DNA of 64,000 bases from Diplosphaera chodatii (Eukaryota; Chlorophyta; Trebouxiophyceae; Prasiolales; Stichococcaceae). The notes under the pieces are model-generated. The model worked only from the letters and a program-made list of their open reading frames with translations, was not told the DNA's origin and did no database searches. Both the position numbers and the translations under genes were made by a program. Positions 1-15,000 of this stretch are shown here, piece after piece (within the stretch, counting starts at the first letter, position 1; each line of letters begins with the position of its first letter). Location of the stretch: positions 186,001-250,000 of the forward strand of contig JAALGY010000023.1 in NCBI GenBank assembly GCA_032358165.1, given 5' to 3'.

Positions 1-3000
1 AGCACGAGCTTTGGCAGATGCAGCGGCCAGCCTGCAGCAGCAGACGCCTTTGACGGTTGCCAGCGCTGCCTGCACTTTGTGCAGCAACACCTGCGAGGTG
101 GGGCTGCACGAATGTGTACTGTTTCAAGCGACTGCAGCAGGTCATGCGCGCTTTTGACACCACTTTTGTAAGACAGTAAGCTTGCTTTGCTTGCATCTGC
201 AGATGCAAAGCGGCTGGCGCTGCAGGCTGTTTCTCCAGCTGCCGGCTCAGCACCGTCTCCTGCATCCCAGGCAGGGAATGCATACCCAGCAGCTGCAGCA
301 TTGGCGGCCTTTGCCAGGGCTGCGGCAGCAGAACGACCATCAGTAGAGTGGTCCTGTGAGCTGCATGATGCCGCTGCTGCCGCTTCCGTCGCATCCGGCA
401 GCATCAGGGCGAGCGGAGCCCTGCCAGATGCATATGGCGGCGCAGCAGCAGCCTCGCTTGTATCAGGACCGCTTTTGACGGCAGCACCGGAGCAGCTAGT
501 GCCGACGGCACCGGCCGCAGCAAGCAGCATGTCAGGCACAACAGTCATCTCAGGTGGCCTGGGCGGCTTGGGCAGCATGGTGGCTACTATGCTGGCTGCG
601 CAGAGCAGCACAGCTACAGATGCGCATATTGTCCTGCTTGGCCGGTCTGGTCGTACACCGGCGTCAAATGTCAGCCTCCAGGTAAGCTGCCAGGTCCCGG
701 CAGAGTCTTGCCCAGAGCATTTGGCCTCCAGCAGCCTGCAATTGAGCCAAATGCATGGCTTTGGCTTGCTTGAATTTTGCCTAAGGTTTGGAAAGAAGTC
801 TGCAGGCTGTCATGTTCTCGGAGTGCATGGCAACGCTCTGCCGCTGCGACATGGCTGTTGCTGCAGAGGCGGCGGAGGTTGCAGCTGGATGTGGCAAACA
901 GCTGCCTGTACGGAGTATCATCCACGCAGGCAAGCATATGATGCATTGTAGCCTGGCATATGGCTGTGTCTGTGCAAAGGCGCCATGCCTTGACAACTGG
1001 CTCGAAGGGTCTGTCTTGACAAGCACTCAGCCATGGTCAGCCATGACTGCCGAGCCAGTGAGATTTGAGACGTCCTCGCAGACACAGCAACATTGCCATG
1101 ATCTTCGTAGCAGAAACCATCACAGCTCAGACTCGCAGCCATCCTACTTGACCATCCCCAAGTGCTACTAGAAACCCTGCAAAATGCCCGCGCCACTCAC
1201 AAGCCCAATTCATCATGGACATACATGATGACAAAACTTGCGGTGTCGTTTGACAGGCGGCCTGGCGCAGGACGCAGCGATCCCAAAGCAGACTGAAGCC
1301 AAGCTGCGCATGGTGCTGGCGCCCAAGGCCGCCGGCACCCGCAACCTGCTCGCTGCTGCAGCCGCCGCGCCGCTGGGCAGCGTGGCGCTGTTCTCGTCCA
1401 TCGCCGCCCTGCTGGGCAACGCCGGGCAGTCCAACTATGCGGCGGCCAACGCTGTCCTGGACGCCTGCGCCTCCAGCAGCCATGCCCAGGTGCGCAGCCT
1501 TTGCAATCCTTTTGCGACAAGGTTTATACAGTGTGAAATATCGGTGTAACCCAGAAGCATCACGATGTTATTGACGGTCCGATCTGCTACTCTGTGTTGG
1601 TGTGAAACTGCAACACGGCACGCTACCTCACTGACGTGCAAACGCATTTGTTGTGCGCGGGTCGTTCATGGACTTGTGCTCGGTCAGCAACGCCACATTT
1701 TCAGGCAGCATTTGATAGGCAGCTATGTGCCACCTACCTGGCAATCGGAGCTCAAGGATAAGACATATACTCCCATGCAAGATGCAGGTTGCCAGGGTGG
1801 CCACGTACGTTGGCATCAAATGCTGCTATGTTGTGGCAACATACTGCTGCTTGATCGCGTGGTCCGCGTTCAGCCCTTGCACAGCTCAAAGTTGATAATC
1901 TAATTCAACCCTTCAGCATCGCATAAAGTTGATAGAGTAACAACGTAGCTGTAACAAACATAGCTGTATGGTGCTAGCTACGGTACGCTTTGATGATAGC
2001 AGCAGGCAGTGGTGGCAGGACCTTCTGCTGTGTGCCAGGCATTGCTATATCCATACTCAGCAAACAGCCAGCAGGTCGAAGTGCTGATGCGCCATCACTG
2101 CTGCTTCGCGATCTGATTTCCATCAACGCAGGGCCTGCCGGTGGTCAGCCTGCAGTGGGGCCCATGGGGCGGCGCGGGTATGGCGGCTGATGTCGGCCTG
2201 CGCCGGCAGCTGGAAGCAGCTGGCGCCTCGCCGCTGCCGCCGGCGGATGGCCTCGCGGCGCTGTCTGCGGCACTGTCCACGGTGCAGCAGGCTGCGGATC
2301 CAGCACTGGCCAGTCAGGTGCCCACACAATTTGGTGACCGAAGGGCTTGTGACTCTGGCATGCGCATGCATTCGCATGACTCTAAGACACTGTGAGGATA
2401 GCCAGTCATGCAATCATGGGCGTGCGGGGTGTGCACGCCTGGCATGCTGGTCTGAATCAGCTGAGCACGGCATCTCATCAGAACGCTCAGCTGGATTGCC
2501 CCATGGTTTTGGCGTGCACGCTGCACTACGTGCACGCTTGGTGGGTCCCCAAGTTGATGGCCCTCCATTGCAACAGGGAGTGTGACGCTCTGCTGCCATA
2601 TGCGGGTCGGCAGATGCAATTGCAAAGTCCTCCAGGTCGCTGTGCAGAGCTGCCATGCAAGGGAACCGCTGCAATGTGTAGGCATGTGATACAACGCAGC
2701 TGCTGTGCCAGGTGGCGGTGGCGCGGCTGGACTGGCGCCGCCTGCTTCAGCGATGGCAGCGCGCCTCGCCCTTCTTCGCAGACATTGCAGCCGCCAGTGG
2801 CAATGAGGCAGCAACTCCAGCCATAGCTGATGCTGCGCCGGTTGCTGTGAATCCGGAGCAGGTGAGGACGTGATATAGTTATCAGGATCCAAGCTACCAT
2901 GGGGAAATATGCCTCCGGCAGATTTTTGCCAGTTGCACATGCTGCGTACACACTTGCATGTTCTGGCTATTCTGGCAAGCCGCATGGCATTGATTTGGGC

Positions 3001-6000
3001 CACGGTCGATGCAATGAATGTCAGCATAATGTGATCAGAAACACCTGGTGCCTGGTGCCTGCGTGGGACGTGACAGAGGCAGGTCCAACATACGAAGCGC
3101 AGTCTATGAGTGGTGCATGCAGCACACCACCTGACGGCAGACGCCGCACATAAGAGATATTCCAGAGTGTGTTGGGCTTGCCCTTCGATGCTACCATGCA
3201 GTCACTGGGCTCCGAAGCGACTGCTGACACATGTCTCAACATTGTGCGCTGAGCATGGAACCCAGCTGCAGATACACAGAACTAACATGTAGTTTACTAA
3301 TCATGTGGGTTTACCATGATCCCAGTATCGCCTGAATGTTTTACCAGAATAAATGAGGCCTGCAGCATTGCTTCCGCGCTTTCTGCAGGCACTGGCGCAG
3401 CTGCGCGGCATCGTTGCGGAGGTCACTGGGTCGTCAGGCATTGGAGACGACGAGCCGCTCATGGCAGCGGGCCTGGACTCGCTGGCGGTGGTGGAGCTGC
3501 GCTCCAGGGTGGAGGCCGCGTTCGGCGTGGCGCTGCCCGCCACAGTGGCCCTTGACTACCCGACGCTGCAGGTGAGAGCAGATCTTGGCTGCCTGAAGAG
3601 TACAGCAGCTGCGTGATACCCTAGAAAAGCGACAAGAACACGTCAATAAGCAAGGCTGACGTCGTGGCAGGAACCCGTGTGCAGCGCAACAGCCAGTGCA
3701 CCGCACCTCGTGTGGTGCTTGCAAGGTTGTCTGGCCAGGTTTCCGCTGCTATAGGCGCATGCTTGGTAAGCCACCCCCTATGTAATGCACAAATGACAGT
3801 CATAGCCATCAGCGGTGCCATCATGGAACCGAGTTCAGGAGTGGCGCACTTCCAAGTACTGCAGGCTCTGGCGGGACATGTCGCTGCGACTGTGGCGCCG
3901 CCTCCACATGCGCCCGGATCAATGCCGCTGGCCGCCAGGGACTACACCAGCAGAGCCGATGGCGGCGGCCGAACACGGGGCAGCTTGCAAGTGGACGTAT
4001 CGGCTGTGCTGCAGCAGCTGCATGGGATTGCGGCCGAGGTGCTGGGCGCCGCTGTGGAGCCCGACCAGCCCCTCATGGAGGTACTCACCAATCCGAACGT
4101 GAAGTGTTCTCCAAACTAATTGTCAACACGATGCGGCAGCCTCTGCATGGCCCACCTTCGAAACCTGGAAACGTCACAGAGGCGGCACGTGAACCAACAC
4201 ACGTCAAGGCCGACTGAGCAGTGGTGAGCCATGTCCCATTTGAGCCTGATTTTCTCCTCCTACAGGCGGGTCTGGACTCGCTGGCGGCTGTTGAGCTACG
4301 CAACGGCATTGCCGCCGTCTTCGACATCCAGGCGCCAGCAACGCTCACGTTCGACTACCCGACGCTGGCGGCCCTGGCGCAGTTCGTGGTGGCGCAGGCA
4401 GCGCCAGCTGCGCCGCAGGCCAGCCTTGCTGGCGGCATCAAGGTGACATCACACGCCGGCTTTCTTTTCTGCCTCCTGGTCTTGCAGCGTAGCAGGGGCC
4501 TGATGTGCTGGCAGGCGATCTCCCTGATCGCAGCTACAGTCGTGCCTGACCACTGTCGGAGTTGTTGGTCCAGTCAAGATACATAGGCACTGACCCTCGC
4601 ATGTTGCTGATCTTGCTCTGAAATGCACTTGCTGCTTGGCTGGAGGGCTTATGCTGCTGCTCACAGAGTGTCTGCACATTTGACACTTTGGTGAATGCCG
4701 CCAGGTCCCTCCAGCCTATCACTGCATTAGGCCTAACGATCCAATGGGGGTATTTGACTCAAAATCGGGAGGACTTATTGAGATTTGCTAAGGCGCTTTG
4801 CTATGCCAACTCTCTGGTCATGCGGCCCATCATGCAGACGTGAAACGCTCTTGCACAGGCGCCTCATGACCACCTGCAGCAGGACGAATACACAACACGC
4901 ATTGCCGCAGTCGCATGCCGCTACCCGCAGCCGGCAGACGGCGCAGATGCTCACAGCGGCTCCTCTGGCGGGCCGCCAGGGTTTTGGGCGGCGCTGCAGG
5001 GTGGCGCCAACCTGCAGAGCGTGGTACCGGCCAGCCGCTGGGACATCGATGCTGTCTACGCCCCGGACACAGCAGCCAAGTGCGCATGACCTCAGCTCAC
5101 CGCACAATGCATGCTGGATAGCGCCGTACAGCAAGATAGGCTCAAAGTCGGCCTTGCGTTCAGTGGCCTTGAGGAATAATGTGGGCAACGTGCACTTCAT
5201 CGAACTCATATGTTTGCGGTACAGGAAGTCGTATGTGCGCTTTGGCGCCTTTGTGGATGGCATCGATCGCTTCGACAGCGGCGCCTTCCGGCTGCCGTAC
5301 GCGGAAGCAGCGGCGCTGGACCCGCAGGCCCGCATCCTGCTGGAGCAGACGCACGTGAGTGCTTCCGTGCTGAAGTGCGTACCTGCCGGACAGTGCCGGT
5401 GCTTCGTTCATGGTGCAGCTGCAACAGAAACGATGCGGACAGTGTCGTTTGAGATTGCGGTTGCAGCAAAAACGAAGTGTCTGGCAGCCCGGCTGGGGGG
5501 TCTCGTACTGCGCAAGATCAGCGAGACGTCAGTACAGCTAGGTTGAGGCTCTAAGAATTCAATGTAAGATATGGGAGTCAACCGAGCCTGTGGGCTGTCA
5601 CTGGATGATGGATCCAAGCGCTTGCAACGACATGTTTACAATGACTCGAATCTTTATGCCTCCAGGAGGTGCTGCGCGAGGCCGGGCCGGCGTTCGATGC
5701 CCAAGCCGCCGCCACGGCGGGCGTCTACATCGGCTGCATGTACAGCGAATACCTGGATGGGGTGCTGGCGCCCCAGGGCGTGGCCGACGCGGCGTCGGCC
5801 GCGGTCACCGGCCACGGCCTGAGCTTCCTGGTCGGCCGGGTGTCCTACACCTTCGGCCTGCAGGTGGGCCTTGCAGCACGCTCTGTGGGTTGGGTGCGTG
5901 GCTGCCTGCCAATATGGCGGGTTGGCTGGACAGCATGCCAATGAGATCATTGGCATGGGTGCATCTGTGAGGCCGACCATGGAAGTCTTCGAGTACACAT

Positions 6001-9000
6001 GGAAGGCTCACGTTCTTCCTGGCCATCTGCACTTCACAGCTGCACCCTGCTGGCATTTTCAGCTCCCAGTTGCGCGCTTCAGGTAACGAAGGTCACACTG
6101 TTGAACTGTCAGCCTCGCAAACAGCCCTCCTGATCTGCTTTGATTAGGGCCCCTGCGTCAGCACGGACACCGCCTGCTCCAGCTCCCTGGTGGCGGCGCA
6201 CCTGGCGGCGCAGGGCCTGGCGGCGGCTGCAGGAAGCGGCGCAGGAAACGGAAGCAAGGGCGGCGCGGGGGGCGCCGCCCTGGCGGGGGGCGTCAACGTG
6301 ATGCTGCTGGCGCAGACGACCGCCCGCATCTGCCTGCTGCAGGTGCGCACAGCTTGACATGAGCGCAGATCGTAACGCTGCACATTCCTCGTTGCCTGCT
6401 GATGACTGCGAACAAGCCCTATTCACACTGTGGGGAGCAGACGCTAGTCGTCGTGTAGGGTAGAGGTAATGTGCAGGTGCTCATCCAGATGATGCACCAA
6501 GCCTCCAGCATGCTGGTCATACTGAGAAGCATCCCACGATGTCAACGGCTGCTAACACAGCAGTCATGTTGCCTGCAAGCAGTCTACGATGCAAACAAAG
6601 TGGAGTGGCTAACAAAGGCCATTGCCACTTGCAGGCTCTGTCGCCAGTGGGCCGCTGCAGAAGCTTCGACGCCAGCGGCGACGGCTACGGCCGCGGCGAG
6701 GCCTTTACTATCACACTGCTGAGGTGCCACGCCCGCTTGTGCTTGACTGTGTGCTGGACATGTTGCAGCCGTACCACAGAGGTATTCTCAAATATGAAAG
6801 CTGGCTGCACTGCATGCCGGTACAAGTTCGTTGTAGGCCTCACCGCAACCGGCGATGTCGCAGGCAGATCAGACACAAACACGGTCATTGGTCATCAGTC
6901 CTGACTGGAGATGCTTGCCTGTGCAAACGTGTGCAGAATGACTGTGTGGCCAATGACCTGGTCTGGCCTGTGCTCTGCTGCACCCTTCAGAAGCAGCAGT
7001 CAACCTGATGCGAACCGACCTAAGGCACTTGGGGCGTGTACCTTAACAGGCGTGCCTCAGAGTCGGATCACGCGGCGTGGGGCAGCGGCGCAGTCGTCGC
7101 CGGAGGCGCGGTGAACCAGGACGGGCGCTCCAGCAGCCTGACCGCACCCAACGGTCCGAGCCAGCAGGCACTGCTCAGGTGGGCTTTTGGCTCGACAGCT
7201 CTGTGTTTCGAAGCTGACTTTGTTTGGGCCATTGGTGGGCATAAGGCAGGCGCTGCTCTGTCGAAGGGGTGCCGCAGGACGATCACACAGCTTCAGAGGC
7301 GAGCTGTGATCTTTTGCGTGGAGTACTCATCGACAGAGCATGCCTGGTGTTGTGTCAAAGGATGCCGCTCACTAAGTGACACGTGCTGATGCACTACATT
7401 GTAAGCCCTCACCTGTCGTCGCGGCTCAAATGTCAAGAACCGGGTTCAACATGCATGCATCACAGCCAAAGTGCTTTGGGGCTTGCGTCCTGGCCAATTC
7501 ATCATTGGTACCGGCACCCCACGCAGTGAGTGTTCCTGCTCACAGCTCGGCCTCTCTGATGTTATGCAGGGCGGCGCTGCAGTCGGCGCGTCTGGGGGCG
7601 GCCGGCGTGGCGTACGTAGCGGTGCACGGCACGGGGACGCCGCTGGGGGACCCCCTCGAGGTGGGCGCCCTGGGTGCCCAGCTGGGCGGCAAGGGCGGCG
7701 CTCGGACTTCGGCCCCGTTGGTCATTGGATCGAGCAAGGTGACTTGCCAGACACCCAAAGCTGGTTCCAGGCATGCAGTTCATGAAAAGCCCATTGTTTT
7801 CTGCCGCCATCCAATCAACCGCTGGCATGCCAATGTGCAGTCGCCGTGTGCGTGCACATGCTGCGCGCCATTGCATGTGCTGCAGCTCTGCACGGCCACT
7901 GCAGACCCAGAATTTAGTGACAGAGCTGTGCGTGCTCAGTCTGTGTCATGCCTCTGTCGCCGCGTACTGGTTTGCAATGGCCATTGTGTTTGGCACCCAG
8001 TGCGCCATAGTAAAATGCAAATCTGCTTGGCTATGATTCGTGTATAGCTGAGATCGTGTGCTCCAACTCACTCGACGGGAATACTGAGGGCAAGCAGCAG
8101 AGACTACCTCCATCACGCCATACAGAGTAGATATGCCGGTGCGTCATTGGCTGATCACATGGACACCCCTGGACCCTTAAGCACTCAATCTGTACAGGCG
8201 TGTTTCGGCCACACGGAGGGTACAGCCGGCGTGACCGGGGCCCTGATGGCCGCCGGCGCCCTGTCGCGGCACATGGCGCCGGGCATCACCAACCTGCGTG
8301 CCGTGAACCCCTATGTGGAGGCGGCCGCGGCAGACTGGCGCACAGGTGGCGGCCGCGCAGCCGTGCTCCCGCGCCAGACGGCTCCGAGTGCCAGCTCAGC
8401 TGTGAGCTGTTAAAAGATTCTCATTGCGCTGACGTGGGCATCTGCTCCGAGGCCTGCTGCTTCCTTGTGAAACATTCTGAGTGTGCGCCACTACTTGAGA
8501 GGCACAGGGTATGCAAAAACCACGTTCGCAGTCGTGAGGTGAAGGAGCACCATGACTGGGTCGTGGCATCAATAGCGCGGTAGGCAGCTTGTCAACCTGC
8601 TGGAAGAATTGTTACGCTGGGCATGCAGGCTGCTGGGGAGGCCATTGCAGCGGGCACCAGCTCCTTCGGCATGAGCGGCGTCAACGCGCACCTGCTGCTG
8701 TGGCAGGCTGCTGGGCTGCCGGGGCCGGGTTCAACCAAGCAGGTGCTGATTGTGGCAGGAAGCACTGGGCGTTCAGGCTGAATGTAGTTTGCTGAGGCCT
8801 AGCACACCGCTGTAGGATGCACCCTGGTCAGCACCTATGATTGCTCGACAATAGCGTTGCAGCTGGCACCTGGTTTGCGGCATGGCGCATGTCCCAGTCA
8901 GCAGTGCTGGCTGAGGCTCAGGTCCTTGACTGGCAACCAGCTTTCATTGCTACATGAAGTTTTACGTGTCACTGACAGCACCAGCCTGAGTGGAACACTG

Positions 9001-12000
9001 CAGCTCACCAGGCCGCTGTCAAAGTGCAGCGCACTTGCTCTGAGCATCTGACTGTGCCCATGCCCGCCACTGCATGAGCAGGCGGCAGGCGGCTGGCAGC
9101 GCAGCCGCCACTGGTTCGCCCCGCCGCTGCACACGATGCTGCGGGCGGCGCTGCCCCAGCTGGCCGCCGGCGGCGCGCGGCTGGTGGACTTTGCCGCGGC
9201 GCTGTCCTCAGCCGCCACAGCCTACCTACGGGACCACCAGGTCGAATTTTGATAGTGACTCGTGCGTGTACTCTGTTACTGTTGCAGCCGCGCACAACCT
9301 GCTGGCTCTGCAACCGACTGTCTTGATGTCGATGTTAACCTGACCTGACTGAGCAGCTCCGCTCGTCTGACGAGCTGCTGCTCAAATAGAGGTCTTGAAA
9401 CATCAACATCATGCTGCAAATGTCAACAATGCCAACATTCCCTGGTCCACATGAGTTCACGTACAGCTTACACACCTGTCGCTACAGCAAACGAGCATGC
9501 AGTTGCCTTACAACATACAGGCTGTTTCAGACAACGGCTTTGTCATGCCAACAGGTGCAAGGCCGGGCGCTGTTCCCTGCGTCGGGCCTGTTCGAGCTGG
9601 CGGCAGCTGCGTCCGGCATGCTGGTAACCTGTGATGCACTGCCGCTGCCGGCAGCCCAGGGAAGCCTGGTTGCCGATGCCGCCATCGCAGCACCCTGCAT
9701 GCTGACGGCGGGCGGCACACCGCAGCTGCTGCTATGCACCATCGACACAGGGTGAGTGAACTGTATCATTGAATGAGACCGACTGAGCTAATCAAGGGCC
9801 CAGATGCCGATCATGCTGCATCTACCAAATGCAAGTGATGAGGTGAGCGCGCATTGACTGCAGGGCCGGCAGTGTAACAGTGCGCGGCGGCAGTGCCGTG
9901 CATCTGTCAGGCAGCACAGCCGGCACTGCAGTAAACGCTGCTGAGCCACAGTCACGGCATCGGGGAGCAATAGGCAGCCGGCTAGCAGCCAAGGCAGCAG
10001 CTGCGCTGTGCTTGAGCAGCACAGCAGGCGCCCCGCATGCACCAGCCGCCAAACAGCTTGCGCAGATCGATGGCTCTGGCGCGGAGGGCTCCGGCTGCCT
10101 GCTGCATCCAGCTGTGGGCGACAACTGCATCCACATAGCAGCCATTCCTGGCAAGCGTATTACACTGCCACACACAGGATGTCCAGTGATACGTCTGCTC
10201 AGTCTGTGTTTTCGAATGTGTACAGTAACAGGTCTTCACGCTTAGCAGTATATAACCTGTCGGTGGATCACTTCTGCAGGCATTGCAGATGCCGAGGTGG
10301 TGACAAAGGTGCCGGTAGGCGTCGCTGCGCTGCGCTTGGGCACTGCAGCTTCCACTGCTTCCAGCAGCCGGCTGTGGGGCTGCGCCCAGGCGGACGCCCA
10401 GCTGCCGGACGGCTCGGGGCTCAGCAGCGCGGCCTGGGCCGGCGGCCGGGGCGGCTGCATCATCAGCGGGCTGCGCGCCAAGGCCCTGCCTGGTGAGCAC
10501 ATGCAGAGCTCATTGACCAGCATGTGCTGTGAACAGACATCTGGGTGCGAGTACTGGGGGTCTGTGCCCTGGTATGGGGATACATACCCCGACCATACGT
10601 GCACGCCAGAGCAAGTAAGCCACATTGTGTGCTTGTGACCGGTAAGGCTGGCTCAAGGCTGCTGCTGCAGCTGCAGCAGCCTCACGTCAGTGAAGGCGCT
10701 CACAAGCACGGGGTAACACCTGCACGAAACTTATGCTTAGTCTCAGGAACAACACATGTGCACCAACCGGGGTCACATCAACCCTGCCAAATGTCTGCCG
10801 CAGGTGGTGTGCCTATTGGGGCCACACATGCGCACACAGTCACGTACACGGTGGAGTGGCAGACCATCGAGGCCGCCCAGCCCTCTCAGATTGCCAGCGC
10901 CTTTAGCGGCCTGCGCAGAGGGATAGCAGCGGTGCTGAGCACCAATGATGCTGGGCGCACCCTACAGCTGCCCCGCCACAGCCCACCCTTGAGCGGCGCC
11001 ATCGATAGCCTGCGCTACCTGCAGCAGGTCGTGTTGCCGGCGCCCGTGGCCGGCAGAACCCTGCAGTTGACAGCCTGGCAAGCGCCGGCAGCGCTATCCG
11101 GTCCTGCAGCGGTAGGAAGCAGGAAAGCGGAAGCAGTGACAGACGGTATCCAGGGCCTGTTGCGCGTGGCGGTGGCCGAGGTGCACGGCCTGAGCTGCGC
11201 CAGCGTCATGCTGGATCCCATCAGCCGGCTGCCGGATATCCTGCCACATCCTCGACAGCAGCAGCAGCAGCAGCAGCAAGGCAGTAGCAGTTCCGGCGGC
11301 AATGGCAGCGTTCGGATGCAGACGCCGGCATATGCAGACGCTCATGGGGCGGCGTGCACGGCTGGCGCCTGGTCAGCGCCCCGGCTGCTTCCCGCCACCC
11401 GCAGCGGCACGGCGTCTGGGCCCAGCACCGCACTCAACATGACAATGCAGGGTGCGAATACAGCACTGCACTGATGCCCATACAAACATGTGGTGCTAAA
11501 CTTTACAATATGCAGCTACGATGTGTACCAGGCTGATCACGATCTGTGGCTGTTTCTGCAGGTGAGGTGCTGATTACAGGCGGCCTGGGGGCTCTGGGCA
11601 TCCTGACGGCGCTGTGGGTTGCTCTCAGCAGCGGCAGCAGCGCCAACAGCAATGCTGCAGCCTCGAGCACAGCAGCAGGCGGTGGCGCAAGGCACATCCA
11701 GCTCCTCAGCCGCAGCGGGCGGCCCGGCGGGGATGCCCTGCAACGGGGCACGCCCCTGTATGCGCTGCTGTCGGGCACGGCGGGCGGTCACTCCGGGGTG
11801 GGCGCGTCCGTGACCATGCGGCGCTGTGACGCGGCCTCAGCAGAAGAGGCGGCTGCAGCGTTGCAGGGGTGCAGCAGCGCGGCCAGCACTGTACTGCATG
11901 CCGCAGGAGTGCTGCAGGTGACGCACCCGATATGCGTGAATCACGTTTTGGACGCTCCCTAGGTGATCCGCATGGTTGTGACTGTGGCTGTTATAGGAAA

Positions 12001-15000
12001 CATCGACTTTGACAGGCCGACCACCATGACTGGCGGTTGTGACACTGCACGTTCATGTGCAGTAGCATAAACAGCCATCATGGCAGTCAGCTGTGTGAGT
12101 GCCGCAGATTAACAGGCGTGCGAGACCAACCACAAGCGTGCATCAGCAGTCTACCATTGCATCCGCAGCCAGAGTCTTACTCGTCTGACTTAATGTGCAG
12201 GATGGCGCAATTGCCAACCAGTCCGCCGGCAGCATGCGGGCGGCATTCGCGCCCAAGGTGGCTGCAGCAGACCGGCTGCTGGACGCAGCTGCCGCCTCAC
12301 CGCTACAGGGTGTGGCGCTGTTCTCCTCGGTCGCCGGGCAGCTGGGCTCGGCCGGGCAGGCCAACTATGGCGCCGGCAACGCCGCCCTGGATGCAGCTGC
12401 GGAAAGGCTTCAGATGCAGGTGTGCTCTAACACCACAGGGAAAGTGCCCAGACGATCACATTGTATCTTCTCGCGGGTGCCACATCCAAACGAAAACTTG
12501 CATACCATCGATGCGTGTTGGGCACAAGAGCTGTCAGCACTAGTGCGGGGCTGAAGCAGCTGGACAGCAATCAGTAGCATCTGCAATATTGGAGATGCTG
12601 CCATATGCCGTTGTCCTCTGCTTCAGCTGACCCAAGCATCAGACAAACCACAAGTCAGTATGACACACCAGCAGGTTGGCAGGTGTGTGGGCAGCAGTGC
12701 CTGCCTGGAAACCCAGGCTGTCCTGAAGCAGTGCTTCGCGTCCAGATACAAGCAGTGGACGATGGCACCTCGTCAGCATTGATGGCTCACAGCCTTTCAT
12801 GGAAGAGTTGTGTAGGGCTCAAGTGGCTAGAGACCTCCGGGGTTTAGCGGTTCAGGAGCTGCCAAACTCGGGTAGCAACTCAGCTACAGGTGCGCAGGTG
12901 ACCCGCTCCAGCAATGTGTTCACCATCGGGCTGCAGGGTGTGGCGGCGGTGGCGCTGCAGTGGGGCGCGTGGGGCGGCGCCGGCATGGCGGCGACCGACG
13001 CGGCGCTGGCGGCCCGGCTGGCGCGCGCCGGCATGGGCATGCTGCCGCCGGCGCGGGGTCTAGGAGCGCTGGAAGCTTCCTTACAGTTTGCGAATGGTGA
13101 GAGGTCCTGATGGCGATGTCCTGATGTCCTTAGCAGGTAGCCAGATCTATGGCAGGTAGCCAGATTTGGCGGGCACCGCACACTGGTCATGTTGCCCATT
13201 CGACTTGCATAGCATACGTATGTTACTCCTCATGTCATGCTTGCTGTTTGTGGCAGTCTAAATGGCGCCTGTAGACAGACATGATGATGCCTGAGGGACA
13301 TCAACCCTGGAGGCCCACGATTGAGAGGAAAGAGTCTATTATTGCAGGTGCTGCACCGCAGCTGACGGTGGCGTCGCTGCTGTGGCCGGCGCTGCTGACG
13401 CCCGACCGCGCCGCCAGCTTCTTCTACGGCGACGCGGCCGCGCGGCAGTCACGACTTGCAGCTGCAGCGCAGCCGCCAGCTGCAGCACAGATGGCACTGC
13501 AAGGCTCCATAGTAGCACCGCCCTCTGGAGCTGCCCCGGTGGTGGTGGCAACACCGTTGGGCGTCTCAGCAGCGGTTTCAGATCCGGAGCGCCCCTGGCT
13601 GACGATGGATGCGGCCGGGCGAAGGGCCTGGGCTGCCGAAAGGGTCGATGCGGCGGTGGCGCGGCTGTGCGGCCGCGCCGTGGGGCCCGAGGAACCGCTG
13701 ATGGGCGCGGGGCTGGATTCCCTGACGGCGGTGGAGCTGCGCACCGAGCTGGCGGGGACTACCAAACTGGAGCTGCCGCCCATGCTGGCGTTCGACTACC
13801 CGACGCCCGCGGCGCTGGCGGCCTGCGTCGCCGAGCTCATGGCGCCGATCGTGGCGGCGGCGGCGGCAGCTGCTGCTGTGGCTGCTCAGGAGCCAGCGGC
13901 GGCTGCAGTGCAGGGGCCGCATCAGCAGCTGGTGCAGCAGGGTGCTGGAGTGGCGGCAACGGCGGGGCCGGCATGGCTGCAAATGGACATGGCGCAGCGT
14001 GCTACGTATGTCTGCGGTCAGGTATGTAGTAGCCGCTGGAGTATCATCTGCACCTGCACTTGCATCAGAGCATCGGGATGACAGTGACCCCGTTCCTGTT
14101 GCTGTTCATGTATGTGAGTGTGATACCAGCTGACAGCAACTGCCTGTGAACTGCATTAGTAAAATCCCCGAGCTCGATCAGCCTTTAGCAACGTCACTCC
14201 AGTGCTTGACTTGCACTCACTGGATTGCAAAGACTGGTAGGACGCTGCTGAAGGCAGGTTTCGACACCCCAACGATGATTGAAATTACTGTTGTGCACAG
14301 CAGTACCATGAGGTAACATCTCCAGGGTGCCAAAGGTTTGCCAACATATGATGCAGCAGACCAGCACAGCATTCTCGTGCATCAGCACGGTCACGCTTTG
14401 CAGGTGGCCGCACTGGCCGAGCGCGTTGTGGGCGGCGCTGTAGCCGCGGACGCGTCCATGATGCAGGCGGGCCTGGACTCGCTGGGCGCCGTGGACCTGC
14501 GCCGGGAGCTGGCCGCCGCGCTGCAGCTAGGTGCCACCTGCATAGTAAAGTCACATCACTTTGTGCACTGCGAGTTGGTGGTGTAACTTTAGCGGGGAGC
14601 GGTTTCACTGTCATGTTGCCTGAAACTGAGATCAACGTGTGCAGGCCCTGATGAGCTGCCTCCGACGCTGGTGTTCGACTACCCCTCGGTCGCCGCTGTG
14701 GCGGAGTTCGTGCTTACGCTGCTGCCTCCACCGCCGGCGCCTACGAAGCTGCCGCAGCAGTCTGCTGCCCCTGCCACAGCCGCGACTGACAGCAGCGGCC
14801 TGCAGCTGACAGGTGACCTGCCTGATGGTATCACTGTGGCTTGCCATGCATCTCCCAGAAAGCTTGCCTGCTTGGAGCGCAGCAGCAACTGTGAAAGTGG
14901 TGTGGTGAGGCAACTGCAGCATGTCGTCAATGTTGTACATCAGCACGTTTCCCCACAATGCCATGCTGGCAGACCCCTCGTCAGAATATATCAGAGGTGC

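Noticed and set aside
8743..9081. Hidden acyltransferase domain between KS and DH
   Set aside because: Only 339 bases, stop codons in all useful frames and no GHSxG motif; an AT needs about 900 bases.
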